Shown piece by piece: positions 24,195 through 33,160 of a DNA stretch of 64,000 nucleotides; position 1 is the first letter of the stretch, and every line of letters begins with the position of its first letter. The notes beneath the pieces are model-generated. The model was not told the origin of the DNA, ran no database searches, and saw only the letters and a list, made by a program, of their open reading frames with translations. The stretch comes from Allobosea sp. WAO (GTDB lineage: Bacteria > Pseudomonadota > Alphaproteobacteria > Rhizobiales > Beijerinckiaceae), in contig NZ_JXTJ01000008.1 in NCBI RefSeq assembly GCF_001509835.1, positions 372,001 through 436,000 on the forward strand. The letters are read 5' to 3'. The translations under genes and the position numbers were made by a program.

Positions 24195-25691
24195 ATGGCT
24201 GACAGCTTGAGCGACGCCGGCGGATTGCTGCGTGATCCCGCCCGCTTCGCAAGGGAGGTTCTCGAGCCGATCCGCGCCATCGTCGGCGAGCGCGGCGTGA
24301 TCACCGACCGCGACCAGATGCAGCCGCTGATGGTGGCATGGCGTGACGGCTGGAAGGGCCGCGTTCCTCTCGTCGTGCAGCCGGCGAACACGGCCGAGCT
24401 CGCCGCGGTTGTGGCGATCTGCCACCGCACCCGCACGCCGATCGTCCCGCAAGGCGGCAATACTGGCCTGACCGGCGCGAGTCAGCCCCATGGCGACGAT
24501 TCCGAGATCGTGATTTCGACGACGCGGATGAACCGCATCCGGGCTCTCGACCTCGACAATGACACGATCACCGTCGATGCCGGCTGCGTGCTCGCAAGCA
24601 TCCAGGACGCGGCGCGCGAAGCCGGCCGGCTGTTCCCCCTCAGCCTCGGAGCCGAAGGCAGCTGCCAGATCGGCGGCAACCTCTCGACCAATGCCGGCGG
24701 CGTTCAGGCGGTCCGCTATGGCACGGCCCGCAATCTCGTGGCGGGTCTCGAAGTCGTTCTGCCGGATGGACGCGTCTGGGACGGTCTGCGCGGCTTACGC
24801 AAGGACAATGCCGGCTACGACCTGAAGCAGATCTTCATCGGCGCCGAAGGCACGCTCGGCATCATCACCGGCGCCACGCTGAAGCTCCTGCCCTTGCCGG
24901 AAGCGACGGCCACCGCCTTCCTCGCGACGGGCTCGCCAGCACAGGCCGTCGCCTGGCTACGCCGCGCCAAGGCCGCGCTCGGCGAATCCATCACCTCCTG
25001 CGAACTGATGGAGCGGGCCTGCGTCGAGATCGCGCGCAAACACAACAGCCAGATCCAGGATCCGTTGGAACAGGCCTATCCCTGGTATCTGCTGCTCGAA
25101 CTCGCCGGCCAGGGCGCGGCCGAAGCGCTGGAGGCGCGGTTGCTCCCGGTCTTCGAGGCGGGGCTCGAGGCCGAAGAGCTGCTCGACGGCGTCATCGCTT
25201 CCTCAGCCGCACAGGCGGCTGCACTCTGGCGCATCCGCGAAGGCGCACCGGAGGGGCAGCGGCTGGAGGGATCATCGTTCAAGCATGATGTCTCCGTGCC
25301 GATCTCGCAGGTCGATCGCTTCATCGTGGAGGCGAATACCGCGCTCTCGCAGCGCTTTCCCGGTATCCGTTCCTTCGCCTTCGGCCATCTCGGCGACGGC
25401 AATATCCATTTCAACCCGATCCAGGCCGAGGGCGAGCCCGCCGATCTCTGGCAGGCCCGCCTGCCGGAGGTGAACCGGATCGTCCACGACATCGTCTCGC
25501 AGCTCGGCGGCTCGATCACCGCCGAGCATGGCGTCGGGCGGCTGCGCATCACGGAACTGCAGCACTACAAGAGCCCGGTCGAGCTCGAAATGATGGCGCG
25601 GCTTAAGCGCTGCTTCGATCCGCTGAACCTGATGAACCCCCAGAAAGTGCTGAGGAGCGATCTCCTCGACAACCTGTCGGAGACGGTATGA
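24195..25691 (+). CDS. FAD-linked D-2-hydroxyacid dehydrogenase (D-2-hydroxyglutarate / D-lactate type)
   Basis: 498 residues of the GlcD/D2HGDH family. The PCMH-type FAD domain has VPQGGNTGLTGAS, DLDNDTITVDAGCVLASIQDAA and GSCQIGGNLSTNAGGVQAVRYG; the C-terminal domain has FGHLGDGNIHFNPI and ITAEHGVGRLR, where the His residues bind metal/substrate in this family. Such enzymes oxidise D-2-hydroxy acids to 2-oxo acids and feed electrons to ETF or quinone. AAGGAGG precedes the ATG, and its stop overlaps the TRAP DctQ-type start (ATGA). The context favours D-2-hydroxyglutarate or a related diacid, unproven. Confidence 0.82.
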   Translation: MADSLSDAGGLLRDPARFAREVLEPIRAIVGERGVITDRDQMQPLMVAWRDGWKGRVPLVVQPANTAELAAVVAICHRTRTPIVPQGGNTGLTGASQPHGDDSEIVISTTRMNRIRALDLDNDTITVDAGCVLASIQDAAREAGRLFPLSLGAEGSCQIGGNLSTNAGGVQAVRYGTARNLVAGLEVVLPDGRVWDGLRGLRKDNAGYDLKQIFIGAEGTLGIITGATLKLLPLPEATATAFLATGSPAQAVAWLRRAKAALGESITSCELMERACVEIARKHNSQIQDPLEQAYPWYLLLELAGQGAAEALEARLLPVFEAGLEAEELLDGVIASSAAQAAALWRIREGAPEGQRLEGSSFKHDVSVPISQVDRFIVEANTALSQRFPGIRSFAFGHLGDGNIHFNPIQAEGEPADLWQARLPEVNRIVHDIVSQLGGSITAEHGVGRLRITELQHYKSPVELEMMARLKRCFDPLNLMNPQKVLRSDLLDNLSETV

Positions 25692-26287
25692 AACAGCTCC
25701 TCGCGATCAGCCGGGCCATCGAAACGGTCAACGGCCAGATCGGCAAGAAGATCGCCTGGCTGATCCTAGTCGCGGTAGCCGTCGCGACGATGAATGCCAT
25801 CGTCCGCAAGGTCTTCAGCGTCTCGTCGAATGCCTGGCTCGAGCTGCAATGGATGCTGTTCGGCGCGGTCTTCCTGCTCTGTGCCTCATGGACGCTGCAG
25901 GTGAAGGAGCACATCCGCATCGACATCGTGAACAGCATGCTGCCCAAGCGGGTCCGCCAATGGATCGAGCTTCTCGGCCATGTGCTCTTCCTGATGCCGT
26001 TCGCCCTGCTCATCGTCTATCATTCCTGGCCCTTCTTCCTGCGTTCCTACGAGATCAACGAGCAGTCGCTCTCGGCCGGCGGCCTGCCGCAATGGCCGGC
26101 CAAGGGCCTGGTCGTGATCGGCTTCGTGATGCTGAGCTTCCAAGGCATCTCGGAGATCATCAAGCAGGTCGCGATCATGCGCGGCGACCTCGAAGATGAC
26201 GAGACCCTGCGCGGCCACGCCGCCGCTGCGGAGGCGGAGGCCCAACGCCTGCTCGACCAGGCGAAGGCCGAAGGCCTCGCCCCGTGA
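25688..26287 (+). CDS. takQ: TRAP transporter small permease (DctQ/TakQ)
   Basis: 199 residues with four predicted membrane helices (AWLILVAVAVATMNAIV, LQWMLFGAVFLLCASW, IELLGHVLFLMPFALLIVYHS, GLVVIGFVMLSFQGISEII) and a charged C-terminal coiled tail rich in Ala/Glu. The conserved WLELQWMLF and VKEHIRID motifs are typical of DctQ. It overlaps the preceding oxidase by four bases and the DctM-type gene by four bases (GTGA), so translation is coupled. It presumably works with the TakP-like binding protein encoded at 17811. Confidence 0.9.
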   Translation: MKQLLAISRAIETVNGQIGKKIAWLILVAVAVATMNAIVRKVFSVSSNAWLELQWMLFGAVFLLCASWTLQVKEHIRIDIVNSMLPKRVRQWIELLGHVLFLMPFALLIVYHSWPFFLRSYEINEQSLSAGGLPQWPAKGLVVIGFVMLSFQGISEIIKQVAIMRGDLEDDETLRGHAAAAEAEAQRLLDQAKAEGLAP

Positions 26288-28104
26288 GCCCAGCAGCAGA
26301 TTCCCGGACAGCTTCCATGACCCTCGCCCGCTCCGCCCGCGCCTGCGCGCTGCTGCTCGCGCTCACCGCCGCCGCCTTCTTCAGCCTGCACACCGGTGAT
26401 GCCCAGGCCGCCGGCTTCGGCGACTTCCTGCGCGAAAACATGGCGCCGGTGATGTTCGCCGCGCTCGTGATCTTCCTCCTGCTCGGCTATCCCGTCGCCT
26501 TCGCGCTCGCCGCCAACGGCCTGCTCTTTGCCCTCGTCGGCATCGAGCTCGGCATGTTCCAGGAGAACTTCCTGCAGGCCCTGCCGGAGCGCATCTACGG
26601 CACGATGAACAATGACGTGCTGCTCGCCATCCCGTTCTTCACCTTCATGGGGCTGGTGCTGGAGCGCTCGGGCATGGCCGAGGACCTGCTCGACACGATC
26701 GGCCAGCTCTTCGGCCCGGTCCGCGGCGGCCTCGCCTATGCGGTGATCTTCGTCGGCGCGCTGCTCGCCGCCACCACCGGCGTCGTCGCCGCCTCGGTGA
26801 TCTCGATGGGCCTGATCTCGCTGCCGATCATGCTGCGCTACGGCTATGACCGGCGCCTCGCCTCGGGCGTCATCGCGGCGTCGGGCACGCTCGCCCAGAT
26901 CATCCCGCCCTCGCTCGTCCTGATCGTGCTCGCCGACCAGCTCGGCCGCTCGGTCGGCGACATGTATGAAGGCGCCTTCATTCCCGGCCTGGTGCTGGCC
27001 TCGCTCTATGCCGGCTATGTCTTCCTGATCACCATCGTCTACCCGAAACGCGCTCCGGGGCTGCCGCCGGAGGCCCAGACCCTGCGCGATGCCGACGGCA
27101 AGATCCGGCGCTTCTCGCTGCTGGTCGTGACGCTGCTCTGCTTCGCCGTCGCCTACGCCTATATGAAGCTCTTCACCAAGGTCACCGCGGGCGCCGACTT
27201 CGTCATCCTGACCATGTCGATCATGGTCGCGGTCGCCTTCGTCATCGCGCTGGTCAACAAGGGCCTGAAGCTCAACCTGCTGTCGCGCATGACCGAGCAG
27301 GTGATCTTCGTGATGGTGCCGCCGCTGGCGCTGATCTTCCTCGTGCTCGGCACCATCTTCATCGGCCTCGCCACACCGACCGAGGGCGGCGCCATGGGCG
27401 CGGCCGGCGCGATCCTGCTCGCCTGGGGCAAGAAGCGCATGACCTTCGACCTGCTCCGGCAAGCGACCGAGTCGACCGCCAAGCTCTCGGCCTTCGTGCT
27501 GTTCATCCTGGTCGGCGCGCGCGTGTTCTCGCTGACCTTCTACGGCGTCAACGGCCATATCTGGGTCGAGCATCTCTTGGTCGGGCTGCCCGGCGGCGCG
27601 ACGGGCTTCCTGATCGTCGTCAACGTGATGGTCTTCCTGCTCGCCTTCTTCCTCGACTTCTTCGAGCTCGCCTTCATCATCGTGCCGCTGCTCGGACCGG
27701 CCGCCGACAAGCTCGGCATCGACCTGATCTGGTTCGGCGTCATCCTCGGCGTCAACATGCAGACCTCGTTCATGCACCCGCCCTTCGGCTTCGCGCTGTT
27801 CTTCCTGCGCTCGGTCGCGCCGAAGGAACGCTACAAGGACAAGGTCACCGGCAAGATGATGGAGCCGGTCACCACCGGCCAGATCTACTGGGGCGCCGTG
27901 CCCTTCGTCGTGATCCAGTGCATCATGGTCGCCCTCGTCGTCTTCTTCCCGCAGATGGTGATGCACTACAAATCTTCCGCCGTGCAGCTCGACCAGCAGC
28001 AGATCAACAAGCAGTTCGACTCAATCCAGATACCGGGCATCGGTGGGGGGCCGGGAGGCTTCGACCTGAGCGCGCCTCCGGGCCTTGCGCCGCCGAAGCC
28101 CTGA
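26284..28104 (+). CDS. takM: TRAP transporter large permease (DctM/TakM), long form
   Basis: 606 residues, longer than the usual 425-440: the family core (LLLGYPVAFALAANGLLFAL, SGTLAQIIPPSLVLIVLAD, MQTSFMHPPFGFALFFLR) is expanded in the middle and at both ends, as in the large DctM subunits of 2-oxo-acid-type systems. The coupled start is the GTG at 26284; an ATG at 26317 just before the hydrophobic leader is an alternative. The C-terminal tail (about 50 residues) is Gln/Pro/Gly-rich and probably not in the membrane. It forms the Na+-coupled translocation channel with the small subunit. Confidence 0.9.
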   Translation: MSPAADSRTASMTLARSARACALLLALTAAAFFSLHTGDAQAAGFGDFLRENMAPVMFAALVIFLLLGYPVAFALAANGLLFALVGIELGMFQENFLQALPERIYGTMNNDVLLAIPFFTFMGLVLERSGMAEDLLDTIGQLFGPVRGGLAYAVIFVGALLAATTGVVAASVISMGLISLPIMLRYGYDRRLASGVIAASGTLAQIIPPSLVLIVLADQLGRSVGDMYEGAFIPGLVLASLYAGYVFLITIVYPKRAPGLPPEAQTLRDADGKIRRFSLLVVTLLCFAVAYAYMKLFTKVTAGADFVILTMSIMVAVAFVIALVNKGLKLNLLSRMTEQVIFVMVPPLALIFLVLGTIFIGLATPTEGGAMGAAGAILLAWGKKRMTFDLLRQATESTAKLSAFVLFILVGARVFSLTFYGVNGHIWVEHLLVGLPGGATGFLIVVNVMVFLLAFFLDFFELAFIIVPLLGPAADKLGIDLIWFGVILGVNMQTSFMHPPFGFALFFLRSVAPKERYKDKVTGKMMEPVTTGQIYWGAVPFVVIQCIMVALVVFFPQMVMHYKSSAVQLDQQQINKQFDSIQIPGIGGGPGGFDLSAPPGLAPPKP

Positions 28105-28217
28105 TCGGCGAGGCAAGGCGGCGGTGCCGATGAGCGCCGCCGCCGCTTCGCGAATGCGAGCCTTCAGCTCGCCGCCCCATTCCACGACTGCCCGAACCAG
28201 CAGCGAAGGCCTGCCTC

Positions 28218-29075
28218 ATGAGTGACGCGACTCCTGCCCTCGATATCGATCACCTGTGCGGCTGGATCGGCCGAGAGGATGTCGCTGTCGACCTCGTCGG
28301 CGAGGAGCTCGCACGCAAGTATCATGCGACGATGGATTTCCCCGGCGAACCCGCCCCGCAGGGCGAGATCCTGCCGCAGCTGATCCATTTCTGTCTGACG
28401 CAGCCGGCCGCGCCGACGGCCATGCTTGGGGCCGACGGTCATCCGAGCCGCGGCGGGTTCCTGCCGCCGGTACCGCTGCCGCGGCGGATGTGGGCGGGCG
28501 GTGCCGTGACCTTCCACGGAGATCTGAGGGTTGGCGACCGCGTCAGGCGCGTCTCGCGGATCGCGGATGTCGTGGTCAAGCACGGCCGCAGCGGCACGCT
28601 CTGCTTCGTCACGGTCGAACACCGGCTCGAGGCGGATGGCGCGCTCATCCTGGAGGAGCGTCAGGAGATCGTCTATCGCGAGGCTGCGGTGCCGGGCGCC
28701 GAGGCTGCGCCGCCGACGCCGCACGAGCCGGGCACGCATCGGCGCGCGCAGCAGGCCGGGGCGGCACTGCTGTTTCGCTATTCGGCGCTCACCTTCAACG
28801 CGCACCGCATCCATTACGACCGAAGCTATGCGCGGGAGGTCGAGGCCTATCCCGGCCTCGTCGTCCACGGCCCGTTGCAGGCGGCCTGGCTCTGCAATTA
28901 TGCCGCCGAGCTCCTGGGCGCGCCGCCGAAGCGCTTCAGCTTCCGCGGGCTTTCCCCGCTCTTCGAGCATGACGACTTCGCGCTCCATGCCCGCGAGGCG
29001 GAGGGCGGGCTCGAGCTCTGGACGGCGCGCGAGGGCGGCCCGGCCTGCATGTCGGCGAAGGCGTACCGGGCATGA
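28218..29075 (+). CDS. FAS1-like/MaoC dehydratase, mesaconyl-C4-CoA or itaconyl-CoA hydratase type
   Basis: 285 residues of a fused double-hotdog hydratase: an N-terminal FAS1-like half (DFPGEPAPQGEILPQLIHFCL, LPRRMWAGGAVTFHGDLRVGD) and a C-terminal MaoC-like half with the catalytic-region YSALTFNAHRIHYDRSYAREVEAYPGLVVHGP. This composition is known for mesaconyl-C4-CoA hydratase (Meh) and itaconyl-CoA hydratase, which give citramalyl-CoA. The next gene, overlapping by four bases, encodes a CitE-type lyase, which fits that product. Which isomer of the substrate is used cannot be told. Confidence 0.72.
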   Translation: MSDATPALDIDHLCGWIGREDVAVDLVGEELARKYHATMDFPGEPAPQGEILPQLIHFCLTQPAAPTAMLGADGHPSRGGFLPPVPLPRRMWAGGAVTFHGDLRVGDRVRRVSRIADVVVKHGRSGTLCFVTVEHRLEADGALILEERQEIVYREAAVPGAEAAPPTPHEPGTHRRAQQAGAALLFRYSALTFNAHRIHYDRSYAREVEAYPGLVVHGPLQAAWLCNYAAELLGAPPKRFSFRGLSPLFEHDDFALHAREAEGGLELWTAREGGPACMSAKAYRA

Positions 29076-29872
29076 GCGCGGCGCTGGATTGCCTGGTTCC
29101 ACTCTTCGTGCCGGGCAACCGGCCTGAACGCTTCGGCAAGGCCGCCTCGGCCGGTTGCGACGCCGTCATCCTCGATCTCGAGGACGCCGTCGCCCGCGAT
29201 GACAAGGCGGCGGCGCGGGCAGCATTGCGGGATGACTTCACCGATCTGCCGATCATCCTGCGGATCAACGGGCTCGGTACGCCCTGGCACGAGGCCGATA
29301 TTGCGGCGCTGATGGGCCTGAAGCTCGCTGCGGTGATGGTTCCGAAGGCCGAAGCCGGCGAGGCCTTCGCGGATCTGTGCGCGCGCCTGCCGACGCCGGT
29401 GATCGCACTGGTCGAGAGCGCGCGCGGCCTCGCTGATGCCCGCCGGATCGCGGCGACCGGCAATGTCGCGCGCGTCGCCTTCGGCAGCGTCGACTTCTGC
29501 GCCGATCTCGGCTGTGCCCATAGCCGCGAGGCTTTGCTGGCGGCGCGCAGCGAGTTGGTGCTGGCCTCGCGGCTTGCATCCCTCCTGCCGCCGATCGACG
29601 GCGTGACCACCGCGATCGACAATGCCGCCATGATTGCCGGGGATGCGCGCCATGCCCGCGAACTCGGCTTCGGCGGCAAGCTCTGCATCCATCCGCGGCA
29701 GGTCGAGGCGATCCGTGCCGGCTTTGCCCCCGATCCCGCCGAGATCGCCTGGGCCCGCAAGGTGGTGGCGAGCGGCGACGGCGCGGCAGCGGTCGATGGC
29801 GCGATGGTCGACGAGCCTGTACGCCTTCGCGCCCGCTCCATTCTGATGCGGGCGGGGGAGAGCGGCGCCTGA
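29072..29872 (+). CDS. CitE-like beta-hydroxyacyl-CoA lyase (citramalyl-CoA lyase candidate)
   Basis: 266 residues of the HpcH/HpaI/CitE family: LFVPGNRPERFGKAASAGCDAVILDLEDAV at the N-terminus (Glu/Asp for Mg), the arginine in LRINGLGT, PKAEAG, VALVESARG (here IALVESARG), FGSVDFCADLG and CIHPRQVEAI. Stand-alone CitE-like proteins cleave citramalyl-, malyl- or citryl-CoA. Being coupled (ATGA) to a mesaconyl/itaconyl-CoA hydratase-type gene, cleavage of citramalyl-CoA to acetyl-CoA and pyruvate is the most economical reading. Confidence 0.8.
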   Translation: MSAALDCLVPLFVPGNRPERFGKAASAGCDAVILDLEDAVARDDKAAARAALRDDFTDLPIILRINGLGTPWHEADIAALMGLKLAAVMVPKAEAGEAFADLCARLPTPVIALVESARGLADARRIAATGNVARVAFGSVDFCADLGCAHSREALLAARSELVLASRLASLLPPIDGVTTAIDNAAMIAGDARHARELGFGGKLCIHPRQVEAIRAGFAPDPAEIAWARKVVASGDGAAAVDGAMVDEPVRLRARSILMRAGESGA

Positions 29873-29930
29873 AGCTGGCGGCCGCGGCGTCTCCAACTTA
29901 TGTGAAAAGTCGGCCCGAGGACGGTTTCCA

Positions 29931-30632
29931 ATGGCTCTGCCTCCGCTCATTCTCATCCCCGGTCTCCTGAACGACGCCGAGCTGTGGCGCGATCAGATCG
30001 CGGTGCTGGCGGATATCGCCGATTGCCGGGTTGCCGACATCACGCAGGGCGAGAGCCTTGAGGCGCTGGCGCAGAGCGTGCTGGCGCAGGCGCCGCCGCG
30101 CTTCGCGCTCGCCGGCTTCTCGCTGGGCGGCTATGTCGCCGTCGAGATGGCGCGCATCGCCGCGGAGCGCATCGGGCGGCTGGCACTGCTCGACACCTCG
30201 ATCCAGCCCGACGACCCCGAACGGGCGGTGGCACGACAGGTGCGCGACAAGGCTGCCCGCGCGCCTGGTACATTCCACGGCTTCGGTGATCGCTTGCTCA
30301 AGACCTATCTCGGCGAGGCCAATCTTCATGACGAGCACATCGTCGGGCGCATCCGGGGCATGACGCAGCGCCTCGGCGCCGAGGTCTTCCTGCGCCAGAA
30401 CAGCATCCTGCGGAAGGATGGCGCCGGGGTCCTGGCCGGCCTGACCTGCCCGGTGCTGATCCTCTGCGGCGAGGAGGACCGGCTGACGCCGCTCGCCGAG
30501 CATGAGGCGATGGCGAGCCTCGTGCCGCAGGCCAGGCTGGTCGCGGTGCCCGGCAGCGGTCATATGACGCCAATCGAGAACCCAGAGGCGGTCAACGCGG
30601 CCCTGAGGAATTGGCTGCAATCAGGTCGATAA
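29931..30632 (+). CDS. Alpha/beta hydrolase
   Basis: 233 residues of a compact hydrolase fold: oxyanion LIPGLLNDAELW, nucleophile GFSLGGY, acid GEEDRLTP and His GSGHMTPIE, a complete triad. It follows the CitE-type lyase by 58 bases on the same strand and may be the last gene of the catabolic run, perhaps as a thioesterase or esterase that relieves dead-end CoA esters. There is no sequence evidence for a particular substrate. Confidence 0.75.
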   Translation: MALPPLILIPGLLNDAELWRDQIAVLADIADCRVADITQGESLEALAQSVLAQAPPRFALAGFSLGGYVAVEMARIAAERIGRLALLDTSIQPDDPERAVARQVRDKAARAPGTFHGFGDRLLKTYLGEANLHDEHIVGRIRGMTQRLGAEVFLRQNSILRKDGAGVLAGLTCPVLILCGEEDRLTPLAEHEAMASLVPQARLVAVPGSGHMTPIENPEAVNAALRNWLQSGR

Positions 30633-30697
30633 ACCCCGATCCGGATCGATAGTATCGCCTGGGGTCGCCCCCGATTTCCCGTATTCATAGCTGGCCC

Positions 30698-31142
30698 TTA
30701 TGCTAGTTGGTCTTGCGGGCGCAGGGTGCAAGCTCGTTTCAAGGCGAAGCCGCTAAGGCTCGCGTGCGGCTGGTGGGGCCGTGATCCGTCTTCCGTTCCT
30801 CTATCACCCGACTGATGCTCGAGCGGATCTCGAAAAACGTGTCCATTGAGGCACTCGCCATGGCAGGAACCATTCAGGCTCACGACCAAGGCTTCAGAAG
30901 CTGCTTCCAAGTGTCTCGTCCAGCATCGACTCCGCCAGCCGCTTCTTGAGCGCTTCTCGTCGTCGAGCGCCTTCAGCCGGCGTGCGTTAGGTACCCCGAT
31001 CCCACCACAACGATTGTACCGGTTCTCGAAGCTTACGTCGCTGATCCCGTGCGTTCCGGCAACTGTCCGCCACCGCAGTCCCGACCGGATTCTCTGTCAG
31101 GATCGAGACAATCTACTCGTCGCTGAAGCGGCTCTTCTTCAT
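30698..31142 (-). pseudogene. IS3-family transposase remnant (OrfA start fused to OrfB end)
   Basis: From the ATG at 31142 the minus strand reads MKKSRFSDE then a stop, with IVSILTE continuing: the classic OrfA beginning of IS407-like IS3 elements. Further on, in other frames, GISDVSF-like, CGGIGV and RRLKALDDE fragments follow. At 30840-30910 SLNGSCHGECLNGHVF and then RPHQPHASLSG match the OrfB C-terminus. Internal stops, frameshifts and a large deletion make it non-functional. No terminal inverted repeats were identified. Confidence 0.75.
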
Positions 31143-31430
31143 CTCGGTCTCGTTGCGACGGAGTCCAATTCAAACCGAGGGCGCTCTAAGGGGCAACGTC
31201 GCTGGGAGGGACGTTCGCTACGCCTGCAATGGAGCACTCTGGCCTGTAAATTTACACACCAAAGTGCCTGCGAGCGGACGTTGCCAGTGTCCGCAACGGG
31301 CCAGGTGCGGGCACAGTGAGCTGCGAATCCGTCTCCCTCTGGCCTTGGGCGAACCTGGCATCATGATTGTTCAATTGAGACTGAGCCGTCAGTGGGCGAA
31401 ATCTACGGCAGAGCCGCCAACTGCACGAGA
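31143..31430. other. Intergenic stretch beyond the IS remnant
   Basis: About 290 bases between the OrfA remnant and the OFA transporter gene's downstream hairpin. No gene recognised; it may include the outer part of the same decayed element. Confidence 0.4.
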
Positions 31431-31433
31431 ATC

Positions 31434-31461
31434 GCATGCCTCGAGCCGGGCCGAGGCATGC
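31434..31461. repeat. 10-bp-arm hairpin downstream of OFA transporter gene
   Basis: GCATGCCTCG and CGAGGCATGC flank eight bases, 38 bases after the transporter stop on the minus strand. There is no T-run, so a role as intrinsic terminator is weak; it could be a 3' stabilising or processing structure. Confidence 0.45.
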
Positions 31462-31498
31462 GACGCTCTAGCCACATGGTACGAAACTGGGCCTTGCC

Positions 31499-33160
31499 TC
31501 AGCGAAACAGTGCCAAAGACTTGCTCAGGGTGATCCAGACGCCCCAGGCGATTGGAATGGCAACGACGCCCCAGGCGAGCAGGGCGGTGCCGTCGAAGCC
31601 GCCCTTGCCGATGCCGAAGGAACCGTAATGCGTCGCCGCGTTGGTATTGGCGCTCTTGGCCTGCAGCGCCGCGACTTCGGCATCCTTCATGAACCAGCGT
31701 GTCGCCACCGGGCGGACCAGCAGGTTGCAGATGAAGCCGAGCACCAGGAAGCCGGCAAGGATGTACATTGTGCGGTCATAGACCTGCGCGCGTGGAACGC
31801 CGGCGGCGATCTGTGCCTCGCGGATATAGTTGACCACAACCGGCCCGACGATCCCGGCCGTCGACCAGGCGGTCAGCAGCCGGCCGTGGATGGCGCCGAC
31901 GAACTGGGTGCCGAACATGTCGGCGAGATAGGCCGGCACGGTGGCGAAGCCGCCGCCATACATCGACAGGATGATGCAGAAGAAGGTGACGAACAGCGCG
32001 AGCGAGCCGGCATGCGCCGCCCAGGGCGAGAGCGCATAGAGCGCTATTCCAAGAATGAAGAAGGTGGCGTAGGTCAGCTTGCGCCCGAGCTTGTCCGACA
32101 GTGAGGCCCAGAAGAAGCGGCCACCGATGTTGAACAGCGAGAGCAGGCCGACGAAGGCTGCCGCGATGGTTGCGACCTGCACCTTCTGCTGGGCGTCGAG
32201 CGCGGCGAAGCCGATCTCGGGCTTGCCGATCAGCGATCCTGCGAAGATTTCCTGCAGCATCGGCGAGGCCATGCCGAGCACGCCTATGCCGGCGGAGACG
32301 TTGAGGCAGAGCACCGACCAGATCAGCCAGAATTGCGGGGTCTTGTGCGCATCCTTGAGATGGACGTGGCCCGAGGTGATCATCGCATTCTGGGTCGCCC
32401 GCGGGGTCCAGCCCTCGGGGCGCCAGTTCGCCGGCGGGATGCGGTAGCCGAAAGTGCCGGCCATCATGAAGACGAAATAGATGCCGGCCATCACGACGAA
32501 GGTTTGCCAGACGCCGACCGAGTTCGCCGTCCTGAAATAGTTCATCAGCATGTCGGCGAGCGGCGAGCCGATCAGCGCACCGCCGCCAAAGCCCATGATC
32601 GCCATGCCGGTCGCCATGCCGCGCCGATCCGGAAACCACTTCACCAGGGTCGAGACCGGTGAGATGTAGCCGAGGCCGAGGCCGATGCCGCCGATGACGC
32701 CCGAACCCAACCACATCAGCCAGAGCTGGTGGGTGTAGATCCCGAAGGCCGAGATCAACAGGCCGCCGCACCAGCACATCGTCGAGACGAACGCGGCCTT
32801 GCGCGGGCCGACCTTTTCGAGCCAGCCGCCCCAGATGGCTGCCGACGAGCCGAGCAGCACGAAGAACAGCGTGTAGATCCAGCCGAGATCGGCGACCTTC
32901 CAGTCGCAGCTCGTGGTGAACAGTGCGCCGACCAGACCGATGTCGGCCGTACAGGCGATGGGTTTGCTGACGCCGATGGCCTGGCTCAGCGGCAGCCAGA
33001 AGACGCTGAAGCCATAGGCCATGCCGATGCAAAGATGGATGCAAAGCGCCGCCGGCGGCACCAGCCAGCGGTTGAAGCCTGCTTTCGCGATGGTGCGCTC
33101 GCGATCGAGAATCCCGGCACCCACGCCGCCCCCGTCAAAGGTTCCTGTCGCAGTGGACAT
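31499..33160 (-). CDS. OFA-family MFS transporter (oxalate/formate antiporter-like)
   Basis: 553 residues, long for MFS. Twelve core helices with WLVPPAALCIHLCIGMAYGFSVFWLPLS at the start, GSGVIGGIGLGLGYISPVSTLVKWFPDRRGMATGMAIMGFGGGALI (motif typical of OFA) and a final extra hydrophobic segment (LLAWGVVAIPIAWGVWI) after a linker. GAGGAGGAA lies seven bases before the ATG. OFA carriers exchange or import small carboxylates such as oxalate, formate or other monocarboxylates. It is downstream of a sensor kinase/NtrC-type regulator pair and has a matching sigma-54 promoter. Substrate unknown. Confidence 0.88.
   Translation of the reverse strand: MSTATGTFDGGGVGAGILDRERTIAKAGFNRWLVPPAALCIHLCIGMAYGFSVFWLPLSQAIGVSKPIACTADIGLVGALFTTSCDWKVADLGWIYTLFFVLLGSSAAIWGGWLEKVGPRKAAFVSTMCWCGGLLISAFGIYTHQLWLMWLGSGVIGGIGLGLGYISPVSTLVKWFPDRRGMATGMAIMGFGGGALIGSPLADMLMNYFRTANSVGVWQTFVVMAGIYFVFMMAGTFGYRIPPANWRPEGWTPRATQNAMITSGHVHLKDAHKTPQFWLIWSVLCLNVSAGIGVLGMASPMLQEIFAGSLIGKPEIGFAALDAQQKVQVATIAAAFVGLLSLFNIGGRFFWASLSDKLGRKLTYATFFILGIALYALSPWAAHAGSLALFVTFFCIILSMYGGGFATVPAYLADMFGTQFVGAIHGRLLTAWSTAGIVGPVVVNYIREAQIAAGVPRAQVYDRTMYILAGFLVLGFICNLLVRPVATRWFMKDAEVAALQAKSANTNAATHYGSFGIGKGGFDGTALLAWGVVAIPIAWGVWITLSKSLALFR

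Noticed and set aside
26047..27966. Minus-strand open frame (639 codons) opposite the TRAP permease
   Set aside because: Low-complexity Glu/His/Asp/Arg translation created by the antisense of hydrophobic codons; the TRAP subunit is the real gene.
31434..31461. Strong hairpin as an intrinsic terminator of the OFA transporter gene
   Set aside because: No T-run follows on the minus strand, so it is listed only as a hairpin.
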